DNA from: Ancylostoma caninum
Lineage: Eukaryota; Nematoda; Chromadorea; Rhabditida; Ancylostomatidae
Length of the DNA: 64,000 bases
Assembly: GCA_037903475.1 (NCBI GenBank)
Contig: JBAJFG010000610.1
Span: 186,001-250,000, forward strand
Direction: 5' to 3'
Shown: piece after piece, positions 45,854 through 60,800 of the stretch
Layout: the number at the start of each line of letters is the position of its first letter
Position numbering within the stretch: position 1 is the stretch's first letter
Notes under the pieces: model-generated
What the model saw: only the letters and a program-made list of their open reading frames with translations
Told to the model about the DNA's origin: nothing
Databases searched by the model: none
Translations under genes and position numbers: made by a program

Positions 45854-48800
45854 CTATTATATAAATTTTCAATGAATCTATAATCTCTGTTTGTACAAAT
45901 GGTAGTTCAACCGGAACAATTTGGTTAGCGAGAGGCTTTCTTTCTTCTTTTACTATCAACTGAGGCAAAAAAGCATTATAAACGAAGTGAACTCTACAAG
46001 CTACACAATTCACTGACTCAGGAACCCAAAGTATAGGAAACTCCAAACGTACGTAGACAAGAGTCGAGATCGCGGCGCGGCTCTCATGGGCAAAGACGCA
46101 GGGGCACACTATGCTGGCTCCCGTGACTCTGCCCAAGAGAGCCGCGCCGCGGTCCTGACTCTTGACTGCGTCCGTTTAGAGTTCTCTGTATATAGTTAAG
46201 AAGGTTACCTCCAGAAGCTTGTGAGTTATGCAAAGGATGGAGCTAAGCGAGTATTGTGATATAACAAAAGAGGAATTGAGACAGGACCCACAAGCTGAAC
46301 AGTGTGGATATCCTGGCTTGCTCTACTATTGGCCCACACGCTCTGGCTGGCTGACACACTTGCAGATTGACACAGAATTTTGGGAAAGAAAAGTGTGTCC
46401 ACCATCACCTGAACAGCTCCCAAGCAAAATAAGGCTTCCAAGCGAAAAAGTGAAAAAGGTAGAGGCTCCTTCTTAATTAAGTACCCGAGTCCGGCCTGCT
46501 GCCTGCCTGGTCTGCTGTCCGCACCACCTAGGCGGCGCGGCAGACCAGCTGGAATAGGACTCGTGAAAGCACAACCAAGCGAACTAGGTTAGCAAACCAA
46601 CTTTTGCGGCCTGCGTCTACTAGCGTTACGTAGATCATACGATAACCAGTCACACTAACCAACGTTGGGTTGCTTGGTTATCGTTTCATGAATCCCAGCC
46701 TTGGGCGCTGTGACTGTCGGTCGTTGCCGGTATTGATGTTTTGCTCATGTTTGTCGCCACCCACGCATTTTGGAGTGAAGATAAAAACACAAAGAAAACG
46801 CTGGGAAACACAAGCGAAACACCAATACTTACAGCGTCCGCGCTGCGCCGCACAGTGTGGCGCAGCAGACCAGATGAGCGATATTCTATAATACATATGT
46901 TTGAACGTGAAGATGTTGTAATTGTAAACTAATAGCCACAGTATTGACCTACGTATGTATGCCATTGTTAACCGCCGGCATCTATCGAATTTACCAATTA
47001 AATCCCCAGCTCCAGAATAATTCGATGATGAGCCAGCACCGAAAACGGCCAGTGTAGAGAACGAATTAGTGCTGTATGTTGTCACGGTTGTAATGGCCTG
47101 AATGAAACGTCGCTACCCCAATCTCGGCGGCATCAATGACTCTAATTTTGCCTGCTGGGTATAATTTTCCTCGGTATGAATTTTGCCTGCTGGGTATAAT
47201 TTTTCCTTGATAACTTTGCCCTCTCGTCCATTTTTTGTGATTGCTTACAGGGTGACCTAAAAGTTTTTAAATAACAGTGTGTTCTAGAGTATTACACGTG
47301 TTTTTTTTCCTGAAATACCCAGTATCATATTACTTATGCTATGGAGCACATAGGATCTCTTCTAATAGATAAAGTCTGTTAGCCAAGAAGTACCTATGGG
47401 TAGACTTTGTTTGCAGTTACGACCGCAATGGTATCGATTTATTTTTACACATTCTTCTGTAAGTTTTAATATGTATGTATTGCAGTGGCGGACGTAGAAA
47501 GTGGGCGGGAAGGGGGGGGGGGGCGTGGGAGTAAAGTGGGATCTCCGCCGCTTTGGGGACCTAGATGGAGAATAAAATTAGTAAAATTATGTGCGTCAGC
47601 CACTGATGTGTTGTGATAGACTTTACTGACACATTGGATACTACGTTCTTGGGAGTATGAATGTGAGTGGGGACGAATTGACGCCGAAGGGCGGGAAGAC
47701 ACCACCCCTTTTTATTATGGTAGAGCACCTCCGAGTGCATCTAATAAACAGATAAAACTCCTTCCATTTTGATGCTTCGCCACGGTCTCCGATCAAACCA
47801 GACAATCGACTGGCAATTACCATTGCGGTCGCAAATGCAGACAAAGTCCCCCTATACGCACTTCCTTAGGTAAGAGACGATTCATGGCATCAGAAATCCG
47901 CCGCTGCTCGACTGCGCCACTTAGCCACCAATGGAACTATTATACAAGTGGAGAACTTAGGTAGCAGCAACGTTACCGCCTCATCGCTCGATCCTTCACA
48001 ACCGTCAGCTCCCTTGACAATGGATTACAGAAATTCTAGAAGTTGCTACAGAGGAGTTTTCGACTAAGTTGATCCAGCGAGAGCGCTGCTTTTGAGACCT
48101 AATTAGTATGGTGTTATTGCCAGTTCTTTTAGTAAACTGGTGCCTCTATCAGGTCAGAATTAGTTCCTACAGCGTTTTCGTAGAGTTTTAACAACGGTCC
48201 AAGGCTTTTAGGTCAATCTAGCCAGTCTAACACCACGTTTCCAAACTCTTGCTTGCCACTCCACTACAACTCTTTTTTGCCAGCGAAGCAAACATAGCGG
48301 CTTTAATTAGTTTTGCTTGTTAGAATTGCAAGAGCAGTCAAGGTAGGAAGCAGGTGCCTGGGAAATGCTGCCAAACTTCAGCACAACAGAATCACCTGTA
48401 CTCGACGCTCCCACAAAACATGTGCTTATAAGCGCCGTAGCTTGCTCAGCTTTTTGCGAAGCCGGAAGAAAACACAAATTCTGATCACGACTCTTTGATG
48501 CTAATGTAATAACTTACAGTTTCGTTGGAAACATGTCTGTGTTCTACGTGGACGAGGGGAATTCTGTTCACACTTGCTGCGAGAAACAAGAATACCCTGA
48601 CGACTGTAGCAGCGAACTTTGCGGCGGCGTACACCTTGGCCACAAGTCTGAGAGCACTGAAAATCCTCGATTAGCTAATCAGTTCAAAACGGGAGCTTCA
48701 CGAAAAGAGATTCCAGCACATACCGGTCCCCATGGCCCGATTTGCCATTGGAACTCGGATTCGCAGGCGTTCAAATCACATTCTTGTGCCTCAATCGGCA

Positions 48801-51800
48801 TTGGCAAGGCTTCGCATTTCTCCTGAACAAGAAAAATGTTCGATTTTTTGAAGAAATCTTGTGAAAAACTCACCTTAGGCACGGCAGGCTCACTGTACTT
48901 GGTGGTATTCGGCGTTTTCACACGGCATTCTACGAAGCGAAATTGGGTGCCCTTACCGCACGTCTTTGAGCACTGAAATTGGTGTTTTCCAACCAATACA
49001 TCATTATCTGTGACCTATAGGAGACTGCAGTTTAGGAGGTTCCATTCGCACGAGCGGCATCACCCGTTTGGACAGATCTGAACAGAGGAGCAAACGTGGA
49101 TGAAAACGTCGATAACAATGACTTCTGTGGATGCGCAGACGAATAAAGTGCCACGTTGGAGGCGGTGCAACGCGTGCGAAAGGGTCCACTATCACTCAAG
49201 TCTCCTGTAGCTACAAAACCAGCCAAACGTACAGTATTCCATGGTCCTGGGACCCACTCGTAAGGGCATTTAGAGATATCACACGGTCGTTTGTTGGGCG
49301 GTGCTTGGACGGCGTTGCACATGCGTGGTGCAGCGCGTTTTCCTGCGTTGTTCACGCAGTACACGCGCCGATGTTGTTCATCCCGTGCGCACGGATCCAT
49401 GCACTGAAAAACTGGCGGATAGAAAGGGTGGCTGTCCACCGTTTGGGGTTCTACGCTAATTCTAATCTAATCTTTACTGCTGGCACCAGACAACATTCAA
49501 TTCACCATATTAGATTGAAGATCAGGAACGGCTTCTGAACCATAGATGAGATAATGTGTATCTCTGCTATATCTCCGGTATAAGCATGTGTATTAGCTGC
49601 GATTTCAATCAAAAAGATATGAAGGTCTAGCACATGGCATTTAAATTGATTTTAAGAGAAAGACAGAGAGAAAGAAAGCGAGAAAAAGAGAGAGATGCAT
49701 CGACAAAAAAATCGTCAAAGAATCTAAAACAACCTAATGAGGAGTACATAATAATCAATAATCGATATGTATCAAAATCGATATCGTCTGAGGGTTGATG
49801 ACGCAAGGTGCTAAACTTCACGCAGAGTATAACAGCACCCTCAGCCCTCGAACCCTGACGGCTGCAATGAAGAAACAAAATCGAAAAAGCTTACACATCC
49901 CATCGCATTATGTGAGGGGATTGTAACGAGTGTCTGCTTGTATTCATAGCAGAGAGTAAAGTTAAATAGATATAGATATATAAACAGGAGGAAAATGTTG
50001 TATAGCCGTGGACGAAGAAATTGAGTCATGTGAGAGAGACATATATGCTCCATTCCGCGAACAGAGCAATAATCTCATTAATTCGAATAATCAGATAGAG
50101 GCTTCGTCTCTATTCCAGAACAACTTCACAAACCTTGGACCATGGTGTTGTGCTCCAGTGATAAGCCGGGCAAGCTGTAAGGTAGCAGTTAGCGGTAGTG
50201 GCGGGTCGGCGAGCTGGATCGCAGGCCGAGTCGGGGGCTCGCATTCGACGTCCTCGTTGGCAGAACACTTCCCGATGACGCACTCCTTGTCCGCAAGTCG
50301 TTGAACACTGCATGTATAACAGAATTACGGTGAGATACCTGACTTATGGTAAATAATGCTCTGCATTTGGAACGGATGACTGCCTATTGTTCAATAATAT
50401 ATTCAGTGAAATGGAAAAGTTCACTCCCAGAAAATATTAGGATGTCAAATAAGTCCTCGGAGCCTTTTTGAAGTTGTACGTTTTTCTTTCCATTTTCATC
50501 TAATTTTTTTGGAAATTCTTTCCCCTTACGAGACCGACTGAAGGATGAATGTGACGGGATGTGATCCACAAGATAATTGAGAACACTCTCTCAGGAATTC
50601 CCGTATCTTTACATGAAGGCCAGCCTGATAGTGCTGAAAAATGTCGCAAAACATTCCACACGACCTTTTCGAACAGTGGTAATATTGATGACTGAAAGGG
50701 GTGAAGAAGTGGAGGGTTTTCGTAGCTGCCATTTTTTATCCTCTCATACAGTTCCTAGGGGTGAAGTATGTACTGCGGTTGCAGCAGTGCCTGTCCTGAT
50801 TAACTCCAGTTTGATGTCATTAATGAAATTTATGAAATCAAGCTGGAGTTGCTTTTTCGACTCCCAGTATCGAATTTCTGGGTAGAAGGGAATCAGTGAC
50901 CCTTAACACGATTTTGGTTAGTGCTGACGCTGATGATTATGCATACGCATCCATGTGGTGCTGATAATTATGCGCAGACTGAGTTGTTGAACAAAGTTCT
51001 GATAAAGATGCATAAGGACAAGAGTCTCGGTGCCTTTTCCAATAAAACTCTTCTTTCAACCTAATATTCTATATATACTAGCTCAATGCAAATATTCTTT
51101 CCAAATAACATGAATTCATGTGGTCTACTTTTCATTTCTTCAAGCACTTCACGCTTCCGCAACGCAGGTTACAAAAGTGCCCGTTGGACAGAGTATGTAC
51201 TGTAGAAATCCACTGCTGGAATTTTGCAATATCGGTTCTGAAAGGACAACTTTGAAATATTCGATTGAGTGAGGTGTCCATGATCAGAGAGAAGAATGAC
51301 AGGAGAATCCTCGGCAACCTGTCAAAAATGTAAACTCTCTGTCGAAGATATAAATTCCAAGGTGCAGGTGAATTTTGCGAAGTCCTCGAAAGTGTTCCTC
51401 AACGGCAATAAATAGCAAAATGAGTTGCGCACGATGTCAGGGACCCCTTGCCTGTACGAGGACCACGCGAGGCGAATCGCAAATTTTTTTCCCTCTTACT
51501 CGCTCGTAAATGAACATCAGCAGTGCATTATTGCTTAGAATAAATGAAAACTGGTGACCATTCAAGAAAGCAGGAATCGGAAACACTTGGTTATTGCCAT
51601 TGTGGATAACGGACTGAATTTCTGACCAACATGAATCGATGTATGTCAATTAATCACAGCATGTATGTGCAACGCTGAGCAGCGGCTCCAGTACACTGCA
51701 GGAGTCCTAATCCAATAGCGTCCCTCGCCTCTCCACAACAGCTCCACTCTCGAACTCCAGCTACCATGCTCTCGTGTATAACTGAATCCGGAAAGAAAAG

Positions 51801-54800
51801 TTACCTCTTGAATTTTTATGTTTTCCTTGCCAAGGATGTCATATCTCACCAACATCGAATTTTCATCGTTATCAGGTCTGCTAGGTTTGTAATAGCCTTT
51901 ACAAATAGATTTGATATTCCCAATTGTTTCTAAAATGAGGCCTGTTATCCGTCAGGTAACTCAGCAATTATAGTGATCATTGAAGCAATGAATAGCGTAA
52001 AGCGTATCATCTTGTGTGACTTGTTTGAAGCGATAGTAGCGCAACAGTAATGTGTGTAGGCTAAACCAAATGATTAAAATAAAAAGCAGTGAGTTGCCAT
52101 AGCGATGGAAATGGCATCTGATTTTTTGTTTTTCTCTTCTAGCGGAACCAAAAAAGCTGCAATTGTCTCGGAAAATTGTGTTTCTCGACGGTATCTCGCT
52201 AATATATTCTCCTGCATTCATATCCGTCAGATAATATAGTTTGAAAATGTTGCTGTTAGTTTTTAAACGCTCCACTGCTCCTGAAAGGCATCATGCACGC
52301 ACCTAAAGCGATCTTAGTGGTGGGGGTTGTGTCTTTATAGAATTGCTCCACAAAACACGTATAGCCTGTCCGAAACGACAAGTCCGCCCACGCACGCGAG
52401 GATCGAGAGGTGGCGCGGCTAGGACGGATGCTGTTGGCTGCCACGTCGTCCACGTCACAGCCAAATCATTGGTCAATACCACGAAGATAACGATGAAACG
52501 TGATACGCAGATTAGAGATGATGACGTGGAGTGCGGGCAAGCGTGGCTGCCTCTCGTACCCAGCGTGCGTGGGCGGACTCGTCCTTTCGGACAGACTATA
52601 AAAGTTCCTTGCTCTGAAGACTTAATTAGTTTTACGATTTTACTTTGTGAATAACTGTAAAAGAGTTTTGCCCTCGAAATTTCGGAGGTCGAGACCCTTG
52701 TTTGAGAAGAAACCCCCCACTTCTTCACTAATATTCTTCCCCTCCTACTCGCAACCTCCTTAACTGCTACTAATTAAAAATGTCTGCAATGTATACTCGT
52801 GGAGGATTGCTTCCGAAGAAATTCTTGTGTTACCAAACCCATTTTGAGGCTGCTTCAGGTGAGAAATGCTTAGATAAACAGGTGACAAATTAAATACGAA
52901 GGGAAAGCTCTGCCATTTTAGCGATATTTCAGAAATATTATTATAGAAGTAAACGAAATGACAGCGAAGAAGTGATGAGATAGAGGAAAAAGAGGAGAAA
53001 AGACACACCGTCGACCATGGCGTTCCTCTCCATCTCGGGCAATGCATCACACGACATTTATGCTCATCAACAGGTCGCGACGCAGGGTCGCAGCGCCAGC
53101 TGGCGACAGTCGCGTTTGTTGCCAAGTCGATGCAGGCGACCGTTCGTCGCCGCACTCCGCGTCCGCATTTCGCGGAGCACTGGAAGAGCAAATCCTTGCA
53201 AGAATAATTCATGCTATGGGCACACGCTGACTAAAACCATTCCATACAGGAAGAGTCGGCATTTGTGTCAGCCATGAGCTTTGAACGAAGGGGCTATTTT
53301 GTCAAAATGGCTATAGAATTCAAACAATACCTCTGCAGAGCCAAAAGAAAAAATAATGCTTTTAGATAGTGTGAATTACATCACCGCCCAAATCAATTCT
53401 CTAAATGGCGAGTAAAGAACGTCGCGATTTAAGCCAGCTGCCACAGTCCACGTAGAGTATGGCACCCGCACCGCCGTAGCCAGCGAAATCGATCCTGATG
53501 CTTATCGACTTCGGGTGGAGCGCCATGCTCGAGCACCAATAATCGATATGTATCAAAATCAATGTCGTCTCAGCAACAGGGACGTCAGCGCATTATTCCC
53601 AATCTGGACTGGAACGGTAGTTTGAGACATAGACGGCAACAGTACCACAGTTCCATTTAGCTCATAATTAGCCATTGAATTTGAAGTCACTATTCGTATG
53701 CCCTTTTAGGGCTATTCCAAAACGAATTAAGTAAACAAGATGTGTAATCAAAGTGCATCATTAGAAGGTCATCCTGAAGTAAGTCCCCAATGAATTGCTT
53801 CCTTTCTAAAATAGATTTTTAGTTTTATTTCTTTAAATTTCAATTTTTTTGAAATCTCATTAGATTTCTAGTTTTCAGTTTTAGCAACTTCAGATGATGC
53901 ATCGAGATAGGTTGACTTTAAAAAAAATAGTCTGCCCAGCTCTCGTTGGCGCAGTGTAATGGCTGCTGACAGCCACATAATTCCCCGCTGTAGATATCTC
54001 AAAAGATAGTGAAAGTTTCTGTTGTTAAACAAAATGGATAGATGATTTTCTCGAACAAATGTGTACTCTTTGATGCAGTTTTGCATGCAGCAAAGATCAC
54101 ATTAAAAATGCCATCAGCTTTTTTTTGTATGGGATTTTCAAGATCCAGGAAAATTGCCAGCGTGGCACGAAAAAGAACGGCAACAATATAAAGGTAACAA
54201 AAATATTTTAGCCTGAAACGATGTTAATTTTCCCGTTCACGGTTGAAACAGTATAATAGCTAACATCAAAGCCGACTCTGATATGATAAATCAAGTTGAA
54301 TATAGAGCAATGAAGATGTTATGGATTTTGAAAACGAAAAAATTAGTGGCTCATTACCACACAAAAGTTAACCGAACGAAAATTGTTATGGACACACTAC
54401 TTGGTTACGATAACATGGCGAAAACCTGGATTGCAGGAAGTAAGTGAAGCCCAACCCAAGGCAAGACATGTTCCAAACGGCCACTTCCACCACCGTAAAC
54501 TCATGCACACGAACATCAACCGAAAATTGCAGCAAAAGTGCACGTGCTGGGTTTGCATGCAGTGCAGTGCAGACAGCCGACGTCGAACTGTAGTTCGTAG
54601 TTTGGTGCGGGTGCAGGACGACACAGTAACAGTCAAACACTTTATTATTAATATATAGATATGAATTTTCGTCGGACCCATAAGCGAATGTTGCACCTAG
54701 TAAAACAAAACCACAAAACAACATAAATGCATTATCATGACAATCAGCAGTAGTAAGAATGGACAAACACACGGACACAAACAGACAAAGACACAAAACA

Positions 54801-57800
54801 CATGGACAAAAACGAAAGACACCACGTATCGGCAGGCGAATATGCAGGCAGTCGAGCGGAGAACGAGAAAATAAATAAGAAGCTGAACAAAATCAAAACA
54901 ACCTAAAATCATGCATATTCGGTCGCCCGGGGCGATGACTCTGACACGAAGGGTGGTCTTCAGGTCGACTGTTTTGCCAGAATGCCTCTCGGCTTTGTTC
55001 AGTTCTAGCCTCTACATGGTACCTAGGTAGAGTCTCTGCAGTGGCAGCAACCCTGCGCAAGTTGGCTATAAAAGCGTCGTTTGCACTGTGCAAAACTGAC
55101 AAAACAATCGAAGCTCCTATAATGAAAAGCTACTCTATCGAGTATATGAATGAAATTCAGAGAAATCCGGCACGACGACTGCATCAGCAGCTGTGAGAGC
55201 ACTAATAGGACGAAGACACTTATCGAACACGACGTGACACTCTGTGGTAAATATGAGCGTGAGTGCGTTTTCTGTATCTGCGACGTACCGGACTCCAGGG
55301 GGCCGCTTGCCACACGGCCGGCGAAACGCGTTGCGAAGTTGGACAGGGTGGCAGCTCGCAGTCGCGCACAGTCTTCGGCTTTCTATCGCGACATTCGCTC
55401 TCGTCCTGCGATTGGGCTGTGACTGCATCCTCACACCATACGCGACGTCGCTGCACTCCACCGCCACACGTCACAGAGCACTGAAATCTACCTCAATTTG
55501 CAAGGATGAGCGAGATGTGATCAGGATGAGTTAACACATATGCTACAGCGCGAGTAACTAAGCAAAATAATTATCAGGCAGAAGCATAGATTGCGGCGTT
55601 ATGCAACATGGATACCAGAAATGGGCATGTGAGGTGAGTTCCTTCGTTTGTTTGAGGGTGTAGTTTTGTGTTGCAACAAAACTGGCCAGAACTGTACAGC
55701 TGGGGCTACATGGTTGGCCAGCTTACCTGCTATAGAGACAAATCACTTCACAGAAGGAACAACAGCAGAATAATTAAGAGTAATTGTAGGCAATGCTAGC
55801 AAACGAACGGAGTAACACTAAAGACAGAGTCTCACCTCAGAAATTGTTTTTGTAAACTTTGCATAGATAGAATAAGTGAAAGCTGCTAAATGTGAGACCG
55901 ACGATATATGAGAAACGAACTGGGAAGGTCAAAATCTTCATTTTCGAAGGTAGCAGCTGTGGAAATTCTAGTATTTGAGATTTCACTGGATTTCGCAGTT
56001 TTGAGGCATATCAAATTAATATCCGGTGGTGAGAAAGGGCGAAAATCCACGGGAATGGGATGCTGTTTCACTTGCATTTGCGCGCACAGGTGAGGGCATC
56101 AGTGAGTCCCACCATCTGAGCCAACACGCACTTGTACAAGTGGTCGGGCATGCAAGCGCGCGTTAGCTCAGATGGTGGGACCCACTGATGTCAACTGGCG
56201 CATCGTCCACACGCTTTATCACCTTAGCGGGCTGTGGCTGCAGCCTAAGCTATAATATCTCCGCAGGACGTGTAACGTCTTTTTCTGTTCTACTCACTGT
56301 TTCGACTCGCTAGCAATCAAATCTAAGTACTCGCTGAAATCTTTTGCGTCCGAAATGTCCCTCATTTTCGGGATTTCGAGGGACGTGGAACTCATATTCA
56401 ATAGTAAAGTAGTGCGAAATACGCGAAACTCATAAAATCAAAGTTTTGTTCATTGATTGTTTTGAATAGCTCGGAAGGGGGTTTGCGAGTCCCACCACGT
56501 GTGTGTCACGCGCGTTTGTCTAGAAGTAAGCTAATATAAGTAAGCTGGCGCATCATCCTGCGCGCTGAGAAGGTTCACAGTCTGCTGAGGACTCAAGCAT
56601 AAAAATGAGGTGAGGCTCTGCCTCTAACGTGTTGCAGGAGTGAACAAAATAAAAAGCATAATACTACGAAAGCGCAAAGCTTATAAGCCTATTAATCGCA
56701 AGCGATAAAAAACTCACATGAGTCCATGGAGATATCTGCCAGGTGTTATTACTCTTCGGTGGGCACGGAACAGCGTTACACTCATCGAACATTCTCGGTT
56801 TCATCGTATCGTCACATATAAAGCCATCACATGTCACCGAACGGCGTCTCCATCCACCACCACATGTCACTGAGCACTAGACCCAGCAAAGTTATGCAAA
56901 TCAGAGGAAATTTCAAAGACTTGTATAACCACCTTAGTCCATTCTCCGCTGAGCCAGCGACCAAGAGGTGGTTCACCTTTTGGACATACGCTTAGTTTGC
57001 AGGATCTCATGGAAGGCGGTCTTTCGGCCACATTGCAGTCCGTTTCGCTTGCGGTCTCGGCGGGGTTCTGTGGAATGCACATCACACTGCGCGTTTGGTG
57101 GACGTGTACACCACAGGTTGCTGGGCACTGAAATTTAGTGAAATTACGAGAGTTTGATTGTCCTAATAGGAGAATGGACTATAAAACTATAAGATTACCG
57201 GCATCCATGGGCCAGTTTGCCAGTACGCACAGACTTTGATGCGACAAGGGCGCTGGTCTTCCACTTTCTCGAGATCCCTGCAGTATTCCGGTGGCAGATC
57301 TCGTGCGTGATCACGACATTTAACCTGTAAGTGTTTGTGACAAGAAAAACCAACAGGTCCTGCATGTGTTGATTATTATCATGAAATTATTTTGGAACTC
57401 ACCAGTCTCCTCTGAGTACCATTTCCACAATGAGCTGAACACTCGGACCACGGTCCCGTAGCCCACCTGATTGGAGGCACATCGGCTGGTTGCGCGAGCA
57501 CGAGCAGATTGGAAACACGCGTCTCACACGCATCTCGTTCACAAGTTCTTCGTTCGCGTGGTCGAGACGACTGAAAACGAATACAACTCGTTTCCTGACA
57601 ACCGACTACCGGGAATTACCAAAGAAGACAGCTGGAGTCTGGTGCGTCAAAGAGGGTCAATCAAATGAATCAAAGAAGGTCACCTTATCGCATAGAAAGT
57701 CCTTCACAAGCTCCTTTTTCGGTCCTGAAGTGCAGTGAGCACGTCGAGTTTGAGTACCATTTCCACAAGTTACCGAGCACGGACTCCAAGCGGATACTTC

Positions 57801-60800
57801 CCATGAAGTACATGGCACCAAGCTGGGTAGCAACGAACTTTAAAACTTGTAAAGCGGATAGTACGAATACCGCTTACTTGCACGATTGTTGTGTCGTGGG
57901 AGGAGTGGAGTCCCCACAGAAAGATTGGTCCACGACTTGTTCACGGTAGATGCACTCTGCGCTACGACGCCGTACTCCAGACCCGCATGTCACAGAACAC
58001 TGAAGTTTAAACATAACAACTCTGTGAAGCCCCTCTTCAAACATGACTACATACCGGGCTCCAGTCAGCCGTTCTCCAGAAGGGGCAAGGGCCTTGGTTG
58101 CACTGCCGATGAGAAGCTGGTTGTTCGTGTCCTCCAGCCAGACACAACTCGGATCTGACGTCTTCACCACGAGCGTCCACACATGACACTCGCCGCGTCG
58201 ACCAGCCATCTTGACAAGATACCTGGATTTGTGCTAGATCGTACAACTGCATTCTGGTACAGAAGAAACTCTTGAATAGAACATACACTGCATGGAGTCC
58301 ATTCGCCAACTTTCCATGATGGACATGCTGGACGAGAACAAGGCTTCTGTACTATTCGCTCGCGGTAGTTGCATCGTGCTGAAAACTTTGTCAAGCATGG
58401 TTCGTCGTCCCACTGTTGTAGTTTCACAAAAAGAAACAAATAGGATGTGATAGGGTAAAGTGTACTCCAGGAATGCCATCCGTTTCCGGTTATCCGTTTG
58501 GTCTCCATTTGGGCTTTCCCTACTCCTTATCCGACGTCTCAGTAGCGGATAACGTAAAGCACCTGTTCACGGTAATTCCCTGCCAAATGTTGTGTGAAGA
58601 TCATACACACTGTTACGACTAAAATAAGCAATTTTTATTGCTTGTTCGTTCATAATGTAGTACCTTATGCTACTACCACCACGAATACTATGTGACCTCT
58701 TGTACCATCTGAAACCTCCAGCCGTTATCCGCTACCTTATCCGGGACTTGGAAATCTAAGATCCGCTCATCCCAGGTGTACAAGTACGCACCAGACTCCA
58801 GCTGTCTTCCCTCCCTGTCCACACAGATGGCTTCTCTGGTCTGAATACCGTCACCGCATGTCACCGAACATGTCGACCATTGACCGAAAGACCACGCAGT
58901 GCACATGTGCTCGTTACATGATTCTCGGTCATGCTGGAAGAATCCGCTTATTTTTTGCATTGAATACTTGAAATAGGGAAATTTAAGAAGAAAGCGCACA
59001 AAAAAAATCACCTTTGGCCCGCATCGTGAGTGATGTGTTTCCTTGTCAGCAGCATCCATACACTGTGCATGTCGCATACGTACACCACCATCGCAGGACC
59101 GAGAACACTAAAGCATGGAATTGAAGTGAAACAAAGCCTTAAACAGCAAGAGTTATTCTGCACCGACCGTACCTCTGACCAATGCCCGTACACCCATCTC
59201 GGACATGGGAAACGATTACATTCCCTTTCCGTACTTTCCTTAGCCTCTCCTACACAGAGGTGATCCGGTACAACACGGTTGTGGTCGTCCACACAGACGA
59301 CACTTCGACGTGAAACGCCGGTGGAGCCACAAGTTTGTGAACACTGAAACGAATTCATTAAAATATGGGGAAGAAAGGGTACGAAGACAATTTGTGCAAA
59401 GGAAATGTATGCCTAGTCTGCATGCTAGACTTGCACAGAAAGTGGAAGAACAAGCAATGTCACGAATAAATTGGCAAATGGTGTGGTAGAGGGGGGGGGG
59501 GTGGGATGGGCGAACGCTTTATCAGCTTTATTGGCTTTATCCATAGGAGCGATGCCGCCATATTCAACATGGAGTATAGGCCACGTCGCCATAGCTCGAA
59601 CGACATCGATTTTGGTATATATCGATTATTGATGGTACACGCAGCACGTTCCGCCAAAAATCGAATGTCATCCAAGTCGATATCGGCGGTGATGGCGATA
59701 CAGCGTGTTATATTTAATCCAAGTGGATTATGTCGGCAACGACGACCTCGTTTAGCGTAACAATTCGCACCCCTCCCCCATCTCATCAAATCTGTCACAA
59801 TATCATGCCGGCTAGCAAGAAAGTGCTCACCGAAGACCACTCGCTGTAGCTCCAACGACGACCCGAGCAATCCACAAAGCAGGTGACTCTTTCAGATGGT
59901 CTACTGAAAGAAAAACTGTCTGAGAACACTGTCGTCAGTAGCTTTTTAAGTTCTAAAGGACAAGATTTTAGAAAAATGCATTTTCAAACAAATTTCTCCA
60001 ATGAGTAACGCTTTTAGTTGAAAACGTTGAGCTGGAGTTTTCAAACTACCCAAGAATTTCACTATCTTTGGAAGCAAAACGGTTATATGGCTTCAAGACC
60101 TACTTTGCTCTGTCGCAGTCCTCATCCCTAGTGATAGTTTGTCGGCCACCTTCAACCTTCACACAATAAACACGCTGCTTCTTCTCGCCGGAACCACACT
60201 GAGCTGAGCAATGCGAAACGTCCTCCGTCATCCACCTTGAAAAACAGACTCGGGATCTCAAATAAATCTGGTAGAATACCCGGATCTCACTTGGTGATGC
60301 ATTCCAGATTGCACATTCGCGTGTTCATTTGCGGTCTTCGTGCGCTGCACATGCGTTCGCTTGTCTGGCGATTGTTTGAGGAATCCACGCAGATAACTTC
60401 CTGTGTTTGCGTACCTGAAAAAGTGGGAATATTCAGTCAATCTGCCTTAAGAATCCTGCTGAAAAAAGCGTTGTACCTTGGCATACTCTATCACATGCGC
60501 TCCATTGATCACCAAGCCTCCAGTGGTAGTTGCTCAAGGCTGGATTCCGAGCTGATGGACTCTGGAGAATACAATTTTTCTAATCTCAACCTGTAACATC
60601 GAAAATGTGAATGATTACATCAACAGCAGTCATGTACTCATAGCTGATGTCCGGAGGCAACAAGTTTCCAACAGAGAGGACGTGAACGTAAATGTCGATC
60701 CTGTAAAGAAGGGATTACTGTTGGGGAGCATTGTACAGTCTTAGAACTGACCACTAACGTTGGTTTTCGAACTGTGCGTCCGGAGAATTTACGCTTTTTC

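Larger units (their letters stand above)
48518..60561 (-). other. gon-1: gon-1 exons 10-31: seventeen TSP1 repeats
   Basis: Exon starts (5' to 3'): 60561, 60414, 60235, 59903, 59343, 59107, 58933, 58378, 58222, 57999, 57822, 57570, 57324, 57127, 56876, 55480, 53179, 50307, 49403, 48972, 48822, 48656; the last exon ends at 48518. Repeats follow W..G.W..C(S)..CG...R. Examples are [30 protein letters not shown] and [15 protein letters not shown]. Many introns fall in phase 0 directly before the first Cys of a repeat, so exons 23-28 (195, 159, 192, 171, 174, 171 bases) each carry about one module. One repeat (49403-49233) begins [10 protein letters not shown] and lacks the usual CSxxCG. Confidence 0.93.

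Noticed and set aside
54386..54912. Cys- and Leu-rich minus-strand frames between gon-1 exons 25 and 26
   Set aside because: They overlap each other in different phases and lie in an intron. No TSP1 pattern or splice fit.
58378..58508. Extending gon-1 exon 17 upstream ([10 protein letters not shown]...)
   Set aside because: The phase left by exon 16 (one base) fits only the TTTTCAG acceptor at 58379-58381; the longer version breaks the frame.
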